This document shows, in pieces, positions 45,881-55,113 of a DNA stretch of 64,000 nucleotides (position 1 is its first letter; each line of letters opens with the position of its first letter). The position numbers and the translations under genes are program-made. This DNA is from Beijerinckiaceae bacterium. GTDB lineage: Bacteria > Pseudomonadota > Alphaproteobacteria > Rhizobiales > Beijerinckiaceae. Location of the stretch: NCBI GenBank assembly GCA_024304885.1, contig JALJOM010000003.1:2390110-2454109 (forward strand). The letters run 5' to 3'. A model generated the notes under the pieces. That model was not told where the DNA came from. It ran no database searches and saw only the letters and a list, made by a program, of their open reading frames with translations.

Positions 45881-46741
45881 TCAGCGGCTCGTCTTCGCCA
45901 GGAACGAGGCCACGGTCTCCCGGAGCTCGGCGGCCTCGGGCGGGCTGAAGGTCGGGATGCCTTCCACATCGAAGCCGTGGCCGACACCGTCGATCGGAAC
46001 GTGCGTCACGGGGACGCACTCGCGCGACAGGGCCTCGACGAGGGCACGGGTCCCCGCGTTCGACACGACTCGATCCTTGCCGCAGGTGACGACCAGGACC
46101 GGAGCCCGCGACCTCCAGGGGCGGTCGTGGATGCTGGAGAGGATACCGCAATAGGGATAGACGAGCACGACCGAAGCGATCGAGAGCGCGCCGGTCGCGA
46201 GGAGGTCCTGCGCCGCGGGGTCCTGCATCCATTCGGTCACGGCCCAGGCGCCATGCGACCAGCCGACGAGGCTGATCCGGTCGCGATCGACGTGCGGGTC
46301 GGCGAGGACGGTGGGAAGGACGGCCGAGATGTCGCGGCTGCGCTCGGCGCCGCGAAGGCGAAGCCCGGTGCAGACGAGGCAGCGCGCGGCGAGGGTGCCC
46401 AGCCCGCGCGGCGAGAGGCTGTCGATCGTGAAGGCCAGGATGCCCCGGCCGGCGAGAGTGCGGCCCCAGCTCTCGAGATGGTCGAGGTCGCCGCCGCAGC
46501 CGTGCAGCAGGATCGCGGTCGGGAACGGACCCTGACCCTCGCGCGGCTCGTAGCGATGCACGAAACGGAGCAGCGTCTCGGTCCAGCCCTTGCCGTCGGC
46601 CGGCGGATCGCCGCCGGGCACGCGCCGGGCCAAGCAGCGCAGGACCCTGCCGAGACGAGCCTCGAGATCGGATCGTGCGTTCGTGATGCTCACGAGGTCC
46701 TCGCGGCGCCGGGATCGGTGGAAAACGCGCCATTCGGCCAA
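45881..46741 (-). CDS. Dienelactone-hydrolase-like alpha/beta hydrolase
   Basis: 286 residues. AILLHGCGGDLDH (oxyanion loop), nucleophile elbow VGWSHGAW, acid at CGKDRVV, and His at GVGHGFDVEG. The order and spacing match the dienelactone hydrolase family; the nucleophile is Ser rather than the Cys of true DLH, so carboxylesterase activity is more likely. No signal peptide. No aromatic-degradation genes nearby. Confidence 0.8.
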   Translation of the reverse strand: MAEWRVFHRSRRREDLVSITNARSDLEARLGRVLRCLARRVPGGDPPADGKGWTETLLRFVHRYEPREGQGPFPTAILLHGCGGDLDHLESWGRTLAGRGILAFTIDSLSPRGLGTLAARCLVCTGLRLRGAERSRDISAVLPTVLADPHVDRDRISLVGWSHGAWAVTEWMQDPAAQDLLATGALSIASVVLVYPYCGILSSIHDRPWRSRAPVLVVTCGKDRVVSNAGTRALVEALSRECVPVTHVPIDGVGHGFDVEGIPTFSPPEAAELRETVASFLAKTSR

Positions 46742-46786
46742 GCCGTCGGCAATCAGTTTGCCTTAGGGTAGCGCAAAGGAGAGCCC

Positions 46787-48589
46787 ATGCCGATCCGCCG
46801 TCTCGACCCCGTGCTCGTCGATCGCATCGCTGCGGGCGAGGTGGTCGAGCGTCCGGCCGCGGTCGTGAAGGAGCTCGTCGAGAACGCGCTCGATGCCGGC
46901 GCGAGGCGGATCGACGTCGCGATCGAGGCCGGCGGCAAAGGGCTCGTCCGCGTCACCGACGACGGCTGTGGCATGAGCGCCGAGGATCTCGATCTTTCCG
47001 TCGAGCGCCACGCGACCTCCAAGCTCGCCACCGGCGACCTCGGCGCCATCGCGACGCTCGGCTTTCGCGGCGAGGCCCTGCCCTCGATCGGCTCGGTCGC
47101 CTGGCTCGAGATTCATTCGCGCCCTCCCGCCGCGCCGCACGGAGCGCGGATCCGCGTCGATCAAGGCCTGAAGCATCAGGTCGCGCCGGCCGCGGGCCCC
47201 GTCGGCACCCGGGTCGAGGTGCGCGATCTCTTCGCGGCAACCCCGGCGCGGCTCAAGTTCCTGAAGAGCGATCGCGCCGAGGCGCGGGCCTGCGCCGACA
47301 CGGTCGAGCGGCTCGCCATGGCGAACCCGCGGGTCCGCTTCTCCTTCGCGTCCTCCGAGGCGCGCGGCTTCGATCTCGGCCTTCCGCGCGCGGGGGACGA
47401 CGCCCGGCTCGCCCGCCTCTCCGACATCCTCGGCAAGGAGCTCGAGGCCAATGCGCTGCCGGTCGCGGCCGAGCGCGAGGGGCTCGTCCTCGAGGGTTAT
47501 GCCGGGCTGCCGACCTGGCACCGCGCCAATCCTTCGGCGCAATATCTCTTCGTCAACGCCCGTCCCGTGCGCGACAAGCTCCTCGTCGGCGCGATCCGTG
47601 CCGCTTATCTCGATTACCTGCCGCAGGGCCGCTATCCCGTGGTCGCGCTCTACCTCTCCTGCGATCCCGGTGAGGTCGATGTCAATGTGCATCCGACCAA
47701 GGCGGAGGTGCGGTTTCGCGATTCCGGGCTCGTCCGCGGCCTCGTCGTCGGCGCCGTGAAGGAGGTGCTCGGACGAGCGCTGCATCGCGCGAGCCCTGCG
47801 AACGGCGCCGCGGCGCTGGGTCTCCTGGCAAGGCGGGGCGCGCCACCCGCCTCGCCACGTCCCTCGGGCGCCTGGGATTGGCACCAATCCCCGGCCTTCC
47901 CTGCGGTCGCGGAGGCCCCGCAGGCCTTCGAGCCCGCCCCGAGCGCGGAGCCCGACCCCGACCCCGCCCACGATGCGACCGCGGTGCCGCGACCGGAACC
48001 CTTCGACCCTCCGCTCGGCTTGGCCAGAGCCCAGGTCCACGGCACCTATATCCTCGCCGAGACGACCGACGGGATCGTCCTCGTCGATCAGCATGCCGCA
48101 CACGAGCGGCTCGTCTACGAGCGGCTGAAGGCCGCCCGCGCCGCCCGCACCTCGGCGACCCAGGCTTTGCTCGTGCCTGTCGTCGTCGATCTCGCGCCGG
48201 CCGACGCCGCGCGCATTCTCGAGGCCGCGCCGCTCCTCGCCGAGCTCGGCCTCGCCGTCGAGCCCTTCGGGCCGGGCGCCGTCGCCGTCCAGGAGATGCC
48301 GGCAGCGCTCGGGCCGGCCGCCGCGCCCGGCCTCGTCCGCGACCTCGCCGCGGCGCTCGCCGAGGACGAGCGCGAGACGGCCCCGCTCGAACGCCGGCTC
48401 GATCACGTGCTCGCAACCTTCGCCTGCCATCATTCGGTGCGGGCCGGGCGCAAGCTCTCCCCCGAGGAGATGAACGCGCTACTGCGCGAGATGGAGCGGA
48501 CGCCGGGCTCGGGCCAATGCAACCACGGCCGCCCGACCTATGTCGAATTGAAGCTCGGGGACGTCGAGCGCCTCTTCGGGCGAAGGTAG
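46787..48589 (+). CDS. mutL: DNA mismatch repair protein MutL
   Basis: 600 residues. N-terminal GHKL ATPase: IAAGEVVERPAAVVKELVEN, DDGCGM, ATLGFRGEALPSIGSV, then transducer with NARPVRD and VDVNVHPTKAEVRF. Pro/Ala linker about 335-400. C-terminal dimerisation domain has the endonuclease motif DQHAAHERLVYE (DQHA-x2-E-x4-E) and CHHSVRAGRKL, so it belongs to the nicking MutL type used where no MutH exists. Confidence 0.97.
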   Translation: MPIRRLDPVLVDRIAAGEVVERPAAVVKELVENALDAGARRIDVAIEAGGKGLVRVTDDGCGMSAEDLDLSVERHATSKLATGDLGAIATLGFRGEALPSIGSVAWLEIHSRPPAAPHGARIRVDQGLKHQVAPAAGPVGTRVEVRDLFAATPARLKFLKSDRAEARACADTVERLAMANPRVRFSFASSEARGFDLGLPRAGDDARLARLSDILGKELEANALPVAAEREGLVLEGYAGLPTWHRANPSAQYLFVNARPVRDKLLVGAIRAAYLDYLPQGRYPVVALYLSCDPGEVDVNVHPTKAEVRFRDSGLVRGLVVGAVKEVLGRALHRASPANGAAALGLLARRGAPPASPRPSGAWDWHQSPAFPAVAEAPQAFEPAPSAEPDPDPAHDATAVPRPEPFDPPLGLARAQVHGTYILAETTDGIVLVDQHAAHERLVYERLKAARAARTSATQALLVPVVVDLAPADAARILEAAPLLAELGLAVEPFGPGAVAVQEMPAALGPAAAPGLVRDLAAALAEDERETAPLERRLDHVLATFACHHSVRAGRKLSPEEMNALLREMERTPGSGQCNHGRPTYVELKLGDVERLFGRR

Positions 48590-48596
48590 GGCGCCG

Positions 48597-48690
48597 ATCC
48601 CTTCTCCCAGGGGCGAGCAAGCAAGCGGTGGCCCGCGCTCGAGGGCCGACGGACCGGGAGGGCGGGCCGCTTGCGCCGCGAGGGAGAAGG
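48597..48690. repeat. Long inverted repeat after mutL
   Basis: CCCTTCTCCC (48599) and GGGAGAAGG (about 48682) flank inner arms GCAAGCGGTGGCCCG and CGGGCCGCTTGC. It can form one long stem between mutL and gatC, so could act as a bidirectional transcription stop. It shares the CCTTCTCC/GGAGAAAG theme with family E but not its text. Confidence 0.6.
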
Positions 48691-48767
48691 TGGACGGCGG
48701 ATCCGGCCGGATGAGGGTGGCGAAGCCGCGCCACTGCCTGCAACCGATCCTGCTGGGTAAGTAGGGC

Positions 48768-48826
48768 GTCATGGCCCGGTCGACCCTCCGGCGCCGCTTA
48801 CCACGGCACCTTCGCCCGGCCATGAC
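48768..48826. repeat. GTCATGGCC inverted repeat
   Basis: GTCATGGCC (48768-48776) and GGCCATGAC (48818-48826) are perfect 9-bp arms; one more G-C pair extends the stem with a mismatch. It lies 30 bases after the gatC stop on the minus strand and may end that transcript. Confidence 0.55.
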
Positions 48827-48855
48827 GGCGTTGATGCGGCGACGTCCCGGCGCCC

Positions 48856-49143
48856 CTACTCCACGACCTTCGGCACCCGGAAGTAATTGTCCTCGGCGGC
48901 CGGCGCATTGGCGACGATCTTCTCGGGAATCCCGCCGTCGGTGATTTTGTCCTCGCGCTTCTTCATCGGCATGGAGACGACCGACGTCATGGGCTCGACG
49001 CCCTCGACATCGACCTTCGAGAGTTCCTCGACGAAGGCGAGGATGGCGTTCAGCTCGCCCTGGAGGTGATCGACCTCCTCGTCCTTCACCTTGATGCGCG
49101 CGAGATGGGCGATACGCCGCACGGTCGCGGAATCGACCGACAT
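48856..49143 (-). CDS. gatC: Aspartyl/glutamyl-tRNA amidotransferase subunit C
   Basis: 95 residues from ATG 49143. [40 protein letters not shown] and a C-terminal [17 protein letters not shown]-like end ([15 protein letters not shown]) identify GatC. It stabilises GatA/GatB, which convert Glu-tRNAGln to Gln-tRNAGln. The usual gatA partner is not downstream: mutL converges instead. Confidence 0.94.
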   Translation of the reverse strand: MSVDSATVRRIAHLARIKVKDEEVDHLQGELNAILAFVEELSKVDVEGVEPMTSVVSMPMKKREDKITDGGIPEKIVANAPAAEDNYFRVPKVVE

Positions 49144-49296
49144 GAGACCTCCAGTGCGTTTTCCGAAACGAGTGCCGGACCTTAGCACCGCGCCGCGGAC
49201 CGTCGCAAACTCGCGGCTCCACGCTGTCCCGTCACCGCCTTCGGCGTGCTTTCCGCTTCGATTTCAGCGGAGTGCACGGTCCACATCCCTGCATCA

Positions 49297-49520
49297 TCGC
49301 ATTTTCGCGACGCGAACCCGTGCCCGGTTCGCTGGAAAATGCTCCCAATCCAGGCTTGCGATTTTGCCCCTGCCGACGCATTTTGGCGCCGCAGCACGAT
49401 CGCCCAGCGCGGGATGAGGAAAGGTGGACACCGGCTTTCCGCCCGCATCCCGCGCTGAATCTTTAGAATCGATCACGTTCATGGTCTTGGATCGTTTCGA
49501 TCCAAGACCATCGTGATCTA
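49297..49520. repeat. A repeat followed by composite C+D repeat
   Basis: A (49297-49344, CGCATTTTCGCGACGCGAAC ... GGTTCGCTGGAAAATGC), about 60 unrelated bases, then C (49406-49456, GCGGGATGAGGAAAGGTGG ... GCATCCCGCGC) and D (49469-49520, ATCACGTTCATGGTCTTGGA ... TCCAAGACCATCGTGATC). Fills most of the gatC-to-thioredoxin gap (49144-49546); no gene there. Confidence 0.82.
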
Positions 49521-49546
49521 GGCGGCTCGAGGAACACGAGGCGGAG

Positions 49547-50464
49547 ATGGCGGGCATTCCAGGCCAAGGCGCAGCACCGGCCAAGCCGCAGGAGGCGGGC
49601 ACGCCGCTGATCAAGGACACGACCACCGCGACCTTCGGCGCGGATGTGATCACGGAATCGACGCGCCAGCCGGTGCTGGTCGATTTCTGGGCGCCCTGGT
49701 GCGAGCCCTGCAAGCAGCTCGGCCCCGTCCTCGAGAAGGTCGTGAAAGCCGCGGGCGGAAAGGTGAAGCTCGTCAAGATGAACATCGACGAGCATCCGCA
49801 GATTCCGGGCCGGCTCGGGGTGCGCTCGATTCCCGCGATCATCGCGTTCCAGCGCGGGCAGCCGATCGACGGCTTCATGGGCGCCCTTCCGGAAAGCCAG
49901 ATCAAGGGCTTCATCGAGAGGCTCGTCGGGCCGATCGGTAAGGGCGAGGACGTGCTGGCCGAGGCGGAGGCGCTTCTCGCCGAGGGCCATCCCGCCGCAG
50001 CCGCGGAAATCTACAGGACGCTCGTCGCCGAGGATCCGAGCGATCTCGTCGCCGTCGCCGGGCTCGCCAAGGTTTTTCTCGCCACGGGCGAGCTCGACAG
50101 CGCGCGGAAGCTCCTCGAGGATGTGCCCGACGCCGGGCAGAAGGACGCCGCGATCGTCGCCGCGAAGGCGATGCTCGCGCTCGCCGAGCAGGTCGCGAGC
50201 GTCGGCGATTCGCGCGACCTGGAGCGCAAGCTCGAGGCCGACCCGTCGGATCATCAAGCCCGGCTCGAGCTTGCGACCCTGCTCAATGCCGAGAACAAGC
50301 GCGAGGAGGCGGCGGCCGCCCTGCTCGAGATCATCAAGCGTGACCGCGCCTGGAACGAGGAGGCGGCCCGCAAGCAATTGCTGCAATTCTTCGAGGCTTG
50401 GGGTCCGATGGACAAGGCGACGATCGGCGCGCGCAAGAAGCTCTCCGCGCTGCTCTTCTCCTGA
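49547..50464 (+). CDS. Thioredoxin with C-terminal TPR region (CnoX/YbbN-like)
   Basis: 305 residues. Thioredoxin domain (about 20-130) with QPVLVDFWAPWCEPCKQLGP and cis-Pro RSIPAIIAF, then helical TPR-like region (AEALLAEGHPAAAAEIYRTL, LAKVFLATGELDSARKLLED). This architecture is CnoX/YbbN, a chaperone-redoxin that protects proteins from hypochlorite and hands them to GroEL. The active site is CEPC: in the CnoX family the motif varies, so redox activity is likely but not certain. Confidence 0.85.
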   Translation: MAGIPGQGAAPAKPQEAGTPLIKDTTTATFGADVITESTRQPVLVDFWAPWCEPCKQLGPVLEKVVKAAGGKVKLVKMNIDEHPQIPGRLGVRSIPAIIAFQRGQPIDGFMGALPESQIKGFIERLVGPIGKGEDVLAEAEALLAEGHPAAAAEIYRTLVAEDPSDLVAVAGLAKVFLATGELDSARKLLEDVPDAGQKDAAIVAAKAMLALAEQVASVGDSRDLERKLEADPSDHQARLELATLLNAENKREEAAAALLEIIKRDRAWNEEAARKQLLQFFEAWGPMDKATIGARKKLSALLFS

Positions 50465-50514
50465 CGGCCAAGTCTAACGGCCAAGTCTGACAGCCAGGTC
50501 GGTCGACCGCTAGA

Positions 50515-51336
50515 TCAATCGCTCGCGAGGATGACGTTGGACGTCTTGAAGATCGCCCAGACCTTCGCGCCGGGCTTGGCGTCGACGTCCTCGGCGCCGT
50601 CGTGGGTGATGACGGCCGTGAGGGTCTTCCCGCCGCCGATGTCGAGGGTGACCTCGTTGTCGATCGAATCGTCGACGCAGGAGACGACGGTGCCGGCGAT
50701 CTTGTTGCGTGCGGAGATGAGCGGCGGCGCGTCCTGCGGGGCGAGCATGACGGAGGAGGCATTCACCAAGGCGACGACGTGATGGCCCGGGAGGAGCCCG
50801 AGCTCGGTGACGCTCGCGTTGGTGACGACCGAGGTGATCTCGACGCCGGGCGTGAGCTCGAGCTTCACCGCGACGTAGACGGGGCCGGGCTTCGTCTCGA
50901 CGACCTTGCAGTGGAACGCGTTGCGGACGCTGAGCTTCAAGCCGACGCCCCAGAATAGCAGATCCTGCTCGTTCTCCAGGCCCTCCTCGGCGATCGCCTC
51001 GGAAATTCGGCCGAGCTTCTCCTCGAGACGGCGGAAGGCGGTGATGAGCCGCCGACCTTCGTCGGTGACCTCGGCGCCGCCGCCGCGGGGGCCGCCGGTG
51101 CGGGTGATGAAGGCCGGCCGCGGCAACAGGTTGTTGATCGCGTTCACGGCATCCCAAGCGGTCTTGTAGCTGAAGCCGGCGATCTCGGCCGCTTTCGTGA
51201 TGCTGCCGTATTGGACCACGGCTTCGAGCAAGGTCACGCGCTCACGACCGACGAGCAGGCGTCCGTCCGCCCGCACGGCGAGAAGCGTGTCGATTTTTCC
51301 AGGCAGGCTTCGGGTCAATTTTGCCTCCAAAGCCAA
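50515..51336 (-). CDS. modE: Molybdate-responsive regulator ModE
   Basis: 273 residues from TTG 51336 (no ATG available at the domain start). Winged helix-turn-helix ERVTLLEAVVQYGSITKAAE and AGFSYKTAWDAVNAINN with GGPRGGGAEVTDEGR wing, then two Mop/TOBE domains (SVRNAFHCKV and TVVSCVDDSIDNEVTLD). Binds molybdate and represses or activates mod and Mo-enzyme genes. No modABC or molybdoenzyme is in this window. Confidence 0.92.
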   Translation of the reverse strand: MALEAKLTRSLPGKIDTLLAVRADGRLLVGRERVTLLEAVVQYGSITKAAEIAGFSYKTAWDAVNAINNLLPRPAFITRTGGPRGGGAEVTDEGRRLITAFRRLEEKLGRISEAIAEEGLENEQDLLFWGVGLKLSVRNAFHCKVVETKPGPVYVAVKLELTPGVEITSVVTNASVTELGLLPGHHVVALVNASSVMLAPQDAPPLISARNKIAGTVVSCVDDSIDNEVTLDIGGGKTLTAVITHDGAEDVDAKPGAKVWAIFKTSNVILASD

Positions 51337-51641
51337 TTAGATGCCTGAAATCACGACGTCCGACAACAAGAATTAGAAAAATCTCGTCGTGAATTGCGAT
51401 TGTCCTACGTTATAGGCTGCCGGTTCCCCTGGAGAGCCCGTGCGGCCCAAGGAAAACGGCGTCCCGCAAGCCGAAATTTCGTCCCTTGTCCCTCGCGTAT
51501 CGAGACCGGGACCGAGAGGAGCCGAGCGAGCGGGCAGGACTTCTATCGATTTTTCGACTTATATATTACGTCAGTTGAAATATCTTTTCGCGCGACCATC
51601 AGGCAGCCGGGCGACGCGCGGCAAGCGCACAACAGGGCGAG
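51337..51641. other. Intergenic region, ModE / NagZ
   Basis: No gene supported. AT-rich patches near 51371 (TTAGAAAAATCTC) and 51550-51590 (TATATATTACG). No complete ModE box seen. ModE is probably transcribed from the 51340-51420 part. Confidence 0.45.
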
Positions 51642-52739
51642 TCAGACGACCTCGGCGGTCTGGGCGTCGAAGAGCGCCGCCGTGGTCGCATGGGCCTGCA
51701 AGACAGAGCCGGGCAGCTCGCGCACGGGATTGGTCTCGGCACGCGCGAGCAACGCCTCGATTCGCTTGCGCGATCGCGCGAGGTGCTCGCCGTCGAGCCG
51801 GCCCTGGTCGATCTCGTCGCGGATCGCGGCCGCGAAGGTCCGTGTCCGGTCCGAATCGGTGAAATGCGAGCAGACCATCAGCATGTCGCTGCCGGCGGCG
51901 AGGAAGCGCGCGGCGGCCTCCGGCGCATCGAAGAAGCCGTTCATCGCGCCCATCCCGATATCGTCCGAGACGGTGACCCCACCGAAGCCGAGCTCGTCGC
52001 GGAGGATCTCGGTCGCGAAATGGCGCGACAGGGTGACAGGCTGAGCAGGGTCGATATGGGGAAACAGGATATGCGAGGTCATGATCATCGGGATGCCGGC
52101 CTCGATCGCCGCGGCGAAGGGGCGAAGCTCGCGCGCATTCAGCCGGTCGAGGCCGAGCTCCTGCGACGGCAGGCCGAAATGCGAGTCGATGCTCGTATCG
52201 CCATGCCCGGGGAAGTGCTTGCCGCAGGCCAGGACGCCTTGCGCCTGCATCGCCTCCATGAAGGGCAGCGCCGCGGCGATCACCTCCTTGGCGGTGGTCC
52301 CGAACGCCCGCTCCCCGATCACCGGATTGTCGGGATTGGTGTGAATGTCGAGCACCGGCGCGAAGTTCAGGTTCACGCCGAGCGAGGCGAGCTCGCGTCC
52401 CATCGCCGCGCCGACCTCCGCGGCATGGTCCGCCCAGCGCATCGCATAGGCGAAACGGGTGATCGGCGGCGGCGTGCGGCACACGCGGCCCCCCTCGTGG
52501 TCGATGGCGACGAGAAGGCGCTCTCGGCCGCACGCGGCCCTGATGTCCTCGACGAGCCTGGCATGGCTCTCGAGCCAAGCGTCATAGGGAAGATCGTGCC
52601 GGAAATTGCTCTTGTAGAGGATGACGCCGGCCGGCTTCAGATCGCCGAGAAGCGCGCGGTCGCGCTCGTGAAGGCGGGTCGTCGGGCGAAGCCCGACGAG
52701 AAAATGCTCTCCGACCTCGGCAATTCTCGTAGCGACCAT
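51642..52739 (-). CDS. nagZ: Beta-N-acetylhexosaminidase NagZ
   Basis: 365 residues. Glycoside hydrolase family 3: DHEGGRVCRTPPPITRFAYA, NLNFAPVLDIHTNPDNPVIG, the signature CGKHFPGHGDTSIDSH (catalytic His/Asp pair) and VTVSDDIGMGAM (nucleophile Asp). It trims GlcNAc from muropeptides during cell-wall recycling in the cytoplasm. Confidence 0.95.
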   Translation of the reverse strand: MVATRIAEVGEHFLVGLRPTTRLHERDRALLGDLKPAGVILYKSNFRHDLPYDAWLESHARLVEDIRAACGRERLLVAIDHEGGRVCRTPPPITRFAYAMRWADHAAEVGAAMGRELASLGVNLNFAPVLDIHTNPDNPVIGERAFGTTAKEVIAAALPFMEAMQAQGVLACGKHFPGHGDTSIDSHFGLPSQELGLDRLNARELRPFAAAIEAGIPMIMTSHILFPHIDPAQPVTLSRHFATEILRDELGFGGVTVSDDIGMGAMNGFFDAPEAAARFLAAGSDMLMVCSHFTDSDRTRTFAAAIRDEIDQGRLDGEHLARSRKRIEALLARAETNPVRELPGSVLQAHATTAALFDAQTAEVV

Positions 52740-52914
52740 TCTTGTAAGCCTCGGCCAGGGCTACGCCCGCATGACGATTGCATGTATCCTTACCGGACCC
52801 ACCCGCCCGGTGCAAAACGAGCTGAGCCCGAAGAAATGGATAAATCTTTCCCTGTGGCACTGTAGCATCGATCGTGCTTAACGATCTCCTAACCTCGGAC
52901 CCACGGCCCGGGGG

Positions 52915-53646
52915 TCAGATGTCCTGTCGCGGCAGCGCGAGGGCGAAGCCGATCCCGAGCGCGGTCCAGAGGACCGCTCGGGTCCCGAGCGAGGCGAGGC
53001 GGAAGGTCGCGATCAGGTCGGAGGGAAACTCCGCCGACGGAGCTTCGGCCGCCGGCAGCGCGAGCCACGCAGTCGCGATCAGCGCCGTGAAGAGACCGAG
53101 CGCGGCGAGGCTGCCCGCCGCGCTGCCGAGACTCCGGCGCAGAGGCCGGCTCGCTGCCGTCGCGACCGCGAGGGCGCACACCGAGACGAGGATGAAGGTG
53201 AAATAGAGCCCCGTGCGGATGCCGATCGTCGCGGGATCCCCGACCGCCGGAGGATTGGCGGGATATTTCAGCGCCGGAACGAAAGCAATGGCGAGGAAGC
53301 CGGCACCGGCCAGCACGGCAGTGGTCGCAACAGGCCCGAGCCGGCCGAGGCGACCATAGGCCAGGGCGAATGCGAGGCCGAAAAGCCCGCCGATCGCCGC
53401 GCCATAGAGCACGCCCGCCGCGAGGAGCCCCTCGCGGCTCTGGACCGCGCGGCTGACGAGCTCAGGCTCTCGGGCCTGTCCTGAAGCCTCCTCGGCGGCA
53501 GATTCGTAGGCGATCGCACGCTCGATCGAGGGCTCACCGACAACCGCCGCGAAGGCCGCCGCCAGAAGACCCGCCACGAGCCCGGCAATGAGCCCACGGG
53601 CGAGCAGGCCGCCGACGCGACCGGACAACCGCGACAGCGGGCTCAT
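52915..53646 (-). CDS. cbtA: Cobalt transporter subunit CbtA
   Basis: 243 residues from ATG 53646. Five or so spans: LARGLIAGLVAGLLAAAFAAVV at the start with GEPSIERAIAYE (family signature), SREGLLAAGVLYGAAIGGLFG, ALKYPANPPAVGDPATI and TGLYF. CbtAB is a B12-regulated cobalt uptake system. Fourteen bases follow the cbtB stop, one operon behind a cobalamin riboswitch. Confidence 0.93.
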   Translation of the reverse strand: MSPLSRLSGRVGGLLARGLIAGLVAGLLAAAFAAVVGEPSIERAIAYESAAEEASGQAREPELVSRAVQSREGLLAAGVLYGAAIGGLFGLAFALAYGRLGRLGPVATTAVLAGAGFLAIAFVPALKYPANPPAVGDPATIGIRTGLYFTFILVSVCALAVATAASRPLRRSLGSAAGSLAALGLFTALIATAWLALPAAEAPSAEFPSDLIATFRLASLGTRAVLWTALGIGFALALPRQDI

Positions 53647-53660
53647 CCGCGAGCCCAGGC

Positions 53661-53870
53661 TCAATGGCAGGGAAAGCCGAGAAGATGGCGTCCGTCGTGG
53701 ACGGTCTCGTGGACGAGCTCGCCGGGAAACAGCGCCGCCGCGCCCTGCTCCACCCCGACGAAATAGAGAGCGAGGAGCGCCAGCACGCCGCCGAGGACGA
53801 GCCAAGGAAGGATATCACGGAGGGGAATGGCAACGGGGCCGGTTTTCCCGGCGAGAACGGCATCGCTCAT
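53661..53870 (-). CDS. cbtB: Cobalt transporter subunit CbtB
   Basis: 69 residues with one membrane span (PWLVLGGVLALLALYFVGVE) and the C-terminal metal-binding segment HETVHDGRHLLGFPCH, which is the family hallmark. It delivers cobalt with CbtA. First gene behind the cobalamin riboswitch. Confidence 0.94.
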   Translation of the reverse strand: MSDAVLAGKTGPVAIPLRDILPWLVLGGVLALLALYFVGVEQGAAALFPGELVHETVHDGRHLLGFPCH

Positions 53871-53904
53871 GTTCTAGGCTCCCGGGATCACGCGTCCCGT
53901 CTCG

Positions 53905-54050
53905 ATCTCGGTTCCGGGCGGAAGGTCTGGCTCGCGGCTGCTTCCCCGGTGGGAGGAGGACCGCTCACAGTGGCGCGACCGCGGCGGGCTCGCACCGCCT
54001 TCTTCGCAGCTCGGAGCGTAGAGCCTATGGCCGCGTCGGACACCTGTCAA
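53905..54050 (-). promoter_or_regulatory. Cobalamin riboswitch upstream of cbtBA
   Basis: Read on the minus strand: GACAGGTGTCC start, then GGTGCGAGCCCGCCGCGG, GCGCCACTGTGA (the conserved GCCACTG is at 53968-53974), GGGGAAGCAGCC and the B12-box-like GCGAGCCAGACCTTCC (53921-53937). These blocks in this order match the cobalamin riboswitch core. It ends about 35 bases before cbtB, as expected for translational or transcriptional repression by B12. Outer stem not verified. Confidence 0.85.
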
Positions 54051-54183
54051 CGAAGCGGCTCGCGAGCCGTTCAGCCGGAGAAAGTTCGAGAATTGCCTCC
54101 GGTCGCCGGCGCGCGTTGCGTGCCGGCGCAGATACGTGCATTCTGAGGCCGTGACCCGGCGCCTTCCGAGATGGGAGCCCAGG

Positions 54184-54837
54184 ATGTTCTCGCGCAAGCT
54201 CGTGACCTTGCCGTCCGCTTCGGAGGCGCTGCCCGGACGCTCCGAGCCGATCCCGACGGCCGCGACCCACTACGTCAACGGCGCAGTGCTGAAGCCGCCC
54301 TTCCCCGCAGAGGTGGAAACGGCGCTCTTCGGCCTCGGATGCTTCTGGGGCGCGGAGCGCAAGTTCTGGCAGCTCGGCGACGGCATCTTCTCGACGGCGG
54401 TCGGCTACGCCGGCGGCTTCACGCCGAACCCGACCTACGAAGAGGTCTGCACCGGGCGCACGGGCCATAACGAGGTCGTGCTCGTCGCCTTCTACCCGGC
54501 CGTGCTCCCCTACGAGCAGCTCTTGAAGACCTTCTGGGAGAGCCACGACCCGACCCAGGGGATGCGCCAGGGCAATGACGTCGGCACGCAGTATCGCTCC
54601 GGCATCTATGTCGCCGACGCGGCTCAGCGGGCCGCCGCGGAAGCGAGCAAGGCCGCTTACGACCGGCTCCTACGCGAGCGCGGCTTCGGTCCGATCACCA
54701 CCGAGATCCTCGATCGACCGCCGTTCTACTATGCCGAAGCCTACCACCAGCAATATCTCGCCAAGAATCCGGACGGCTATTGCGGGCTGGGCGGCACCGG
54801 CGTGTCCTGTCCGGTGGGCATCGGCCACTCGGTCTGA
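54184..54837 (+). CDS. msrA: Peptide methionine sulfoxide reductase MsrA
   Basis: 217 residues from ATG 54184. Active-site [55 protein letters not shown] and [14 protein letters not shown] (resolving Cys near the C-terminus). Reduces methionine-S-sulfoxide with thioredoxin. Divergent from the cbtBA riboswitch. Confidence 0.96.
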   Translation: MFSRKLVTLPSASEALPGRSEPIPTAATHYVNGAVLKPPFPAEVETALFGLGCFWGAERKFWQLGDGIFSTAVGYAGGFTPNPTYEEVCTGRTGHNEVVLVAFYPAVLPYEQLLKTFWESHDPTQGMRQGNDVGTQYRSGIYVADAAQRAAAEASKAAYDRLLRERGFGPITTEILDRPPFYYAEAYHQQYLAKNPDGYCGLGGTGVSCPVGIGHSV

Positions 54838-55113
54838 CCGCTTTTCTCGTCGCGGGCGAGAACGGCGCCGCTCGAGCCGGCGATACCCGACGGTCGAAAG
54901 CGACTCTTGATCCTGGTCAACGACACGAACGCGAACCGGCCTATAGCTCGTCGGCACGTGCGGCGGCGCACAGGGTGGAAACGCTATCTTCACTAGGTTG
55001 GATCCAGGATTTTTCGCGGGGCCTCCCTCGGGTCGCAACATTCCGGCCTGCCGGGACGTTTTTTCCCCGAAGGCGCGGCCGACTTGCCGCTACTGAATTC
55101 GCGGAGCTGCACC

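Noticed and set aside
46763-48433. A 556-residue frame antisense to mutL
   Set aside because: Shadow of mutL, with no recognisable domain.
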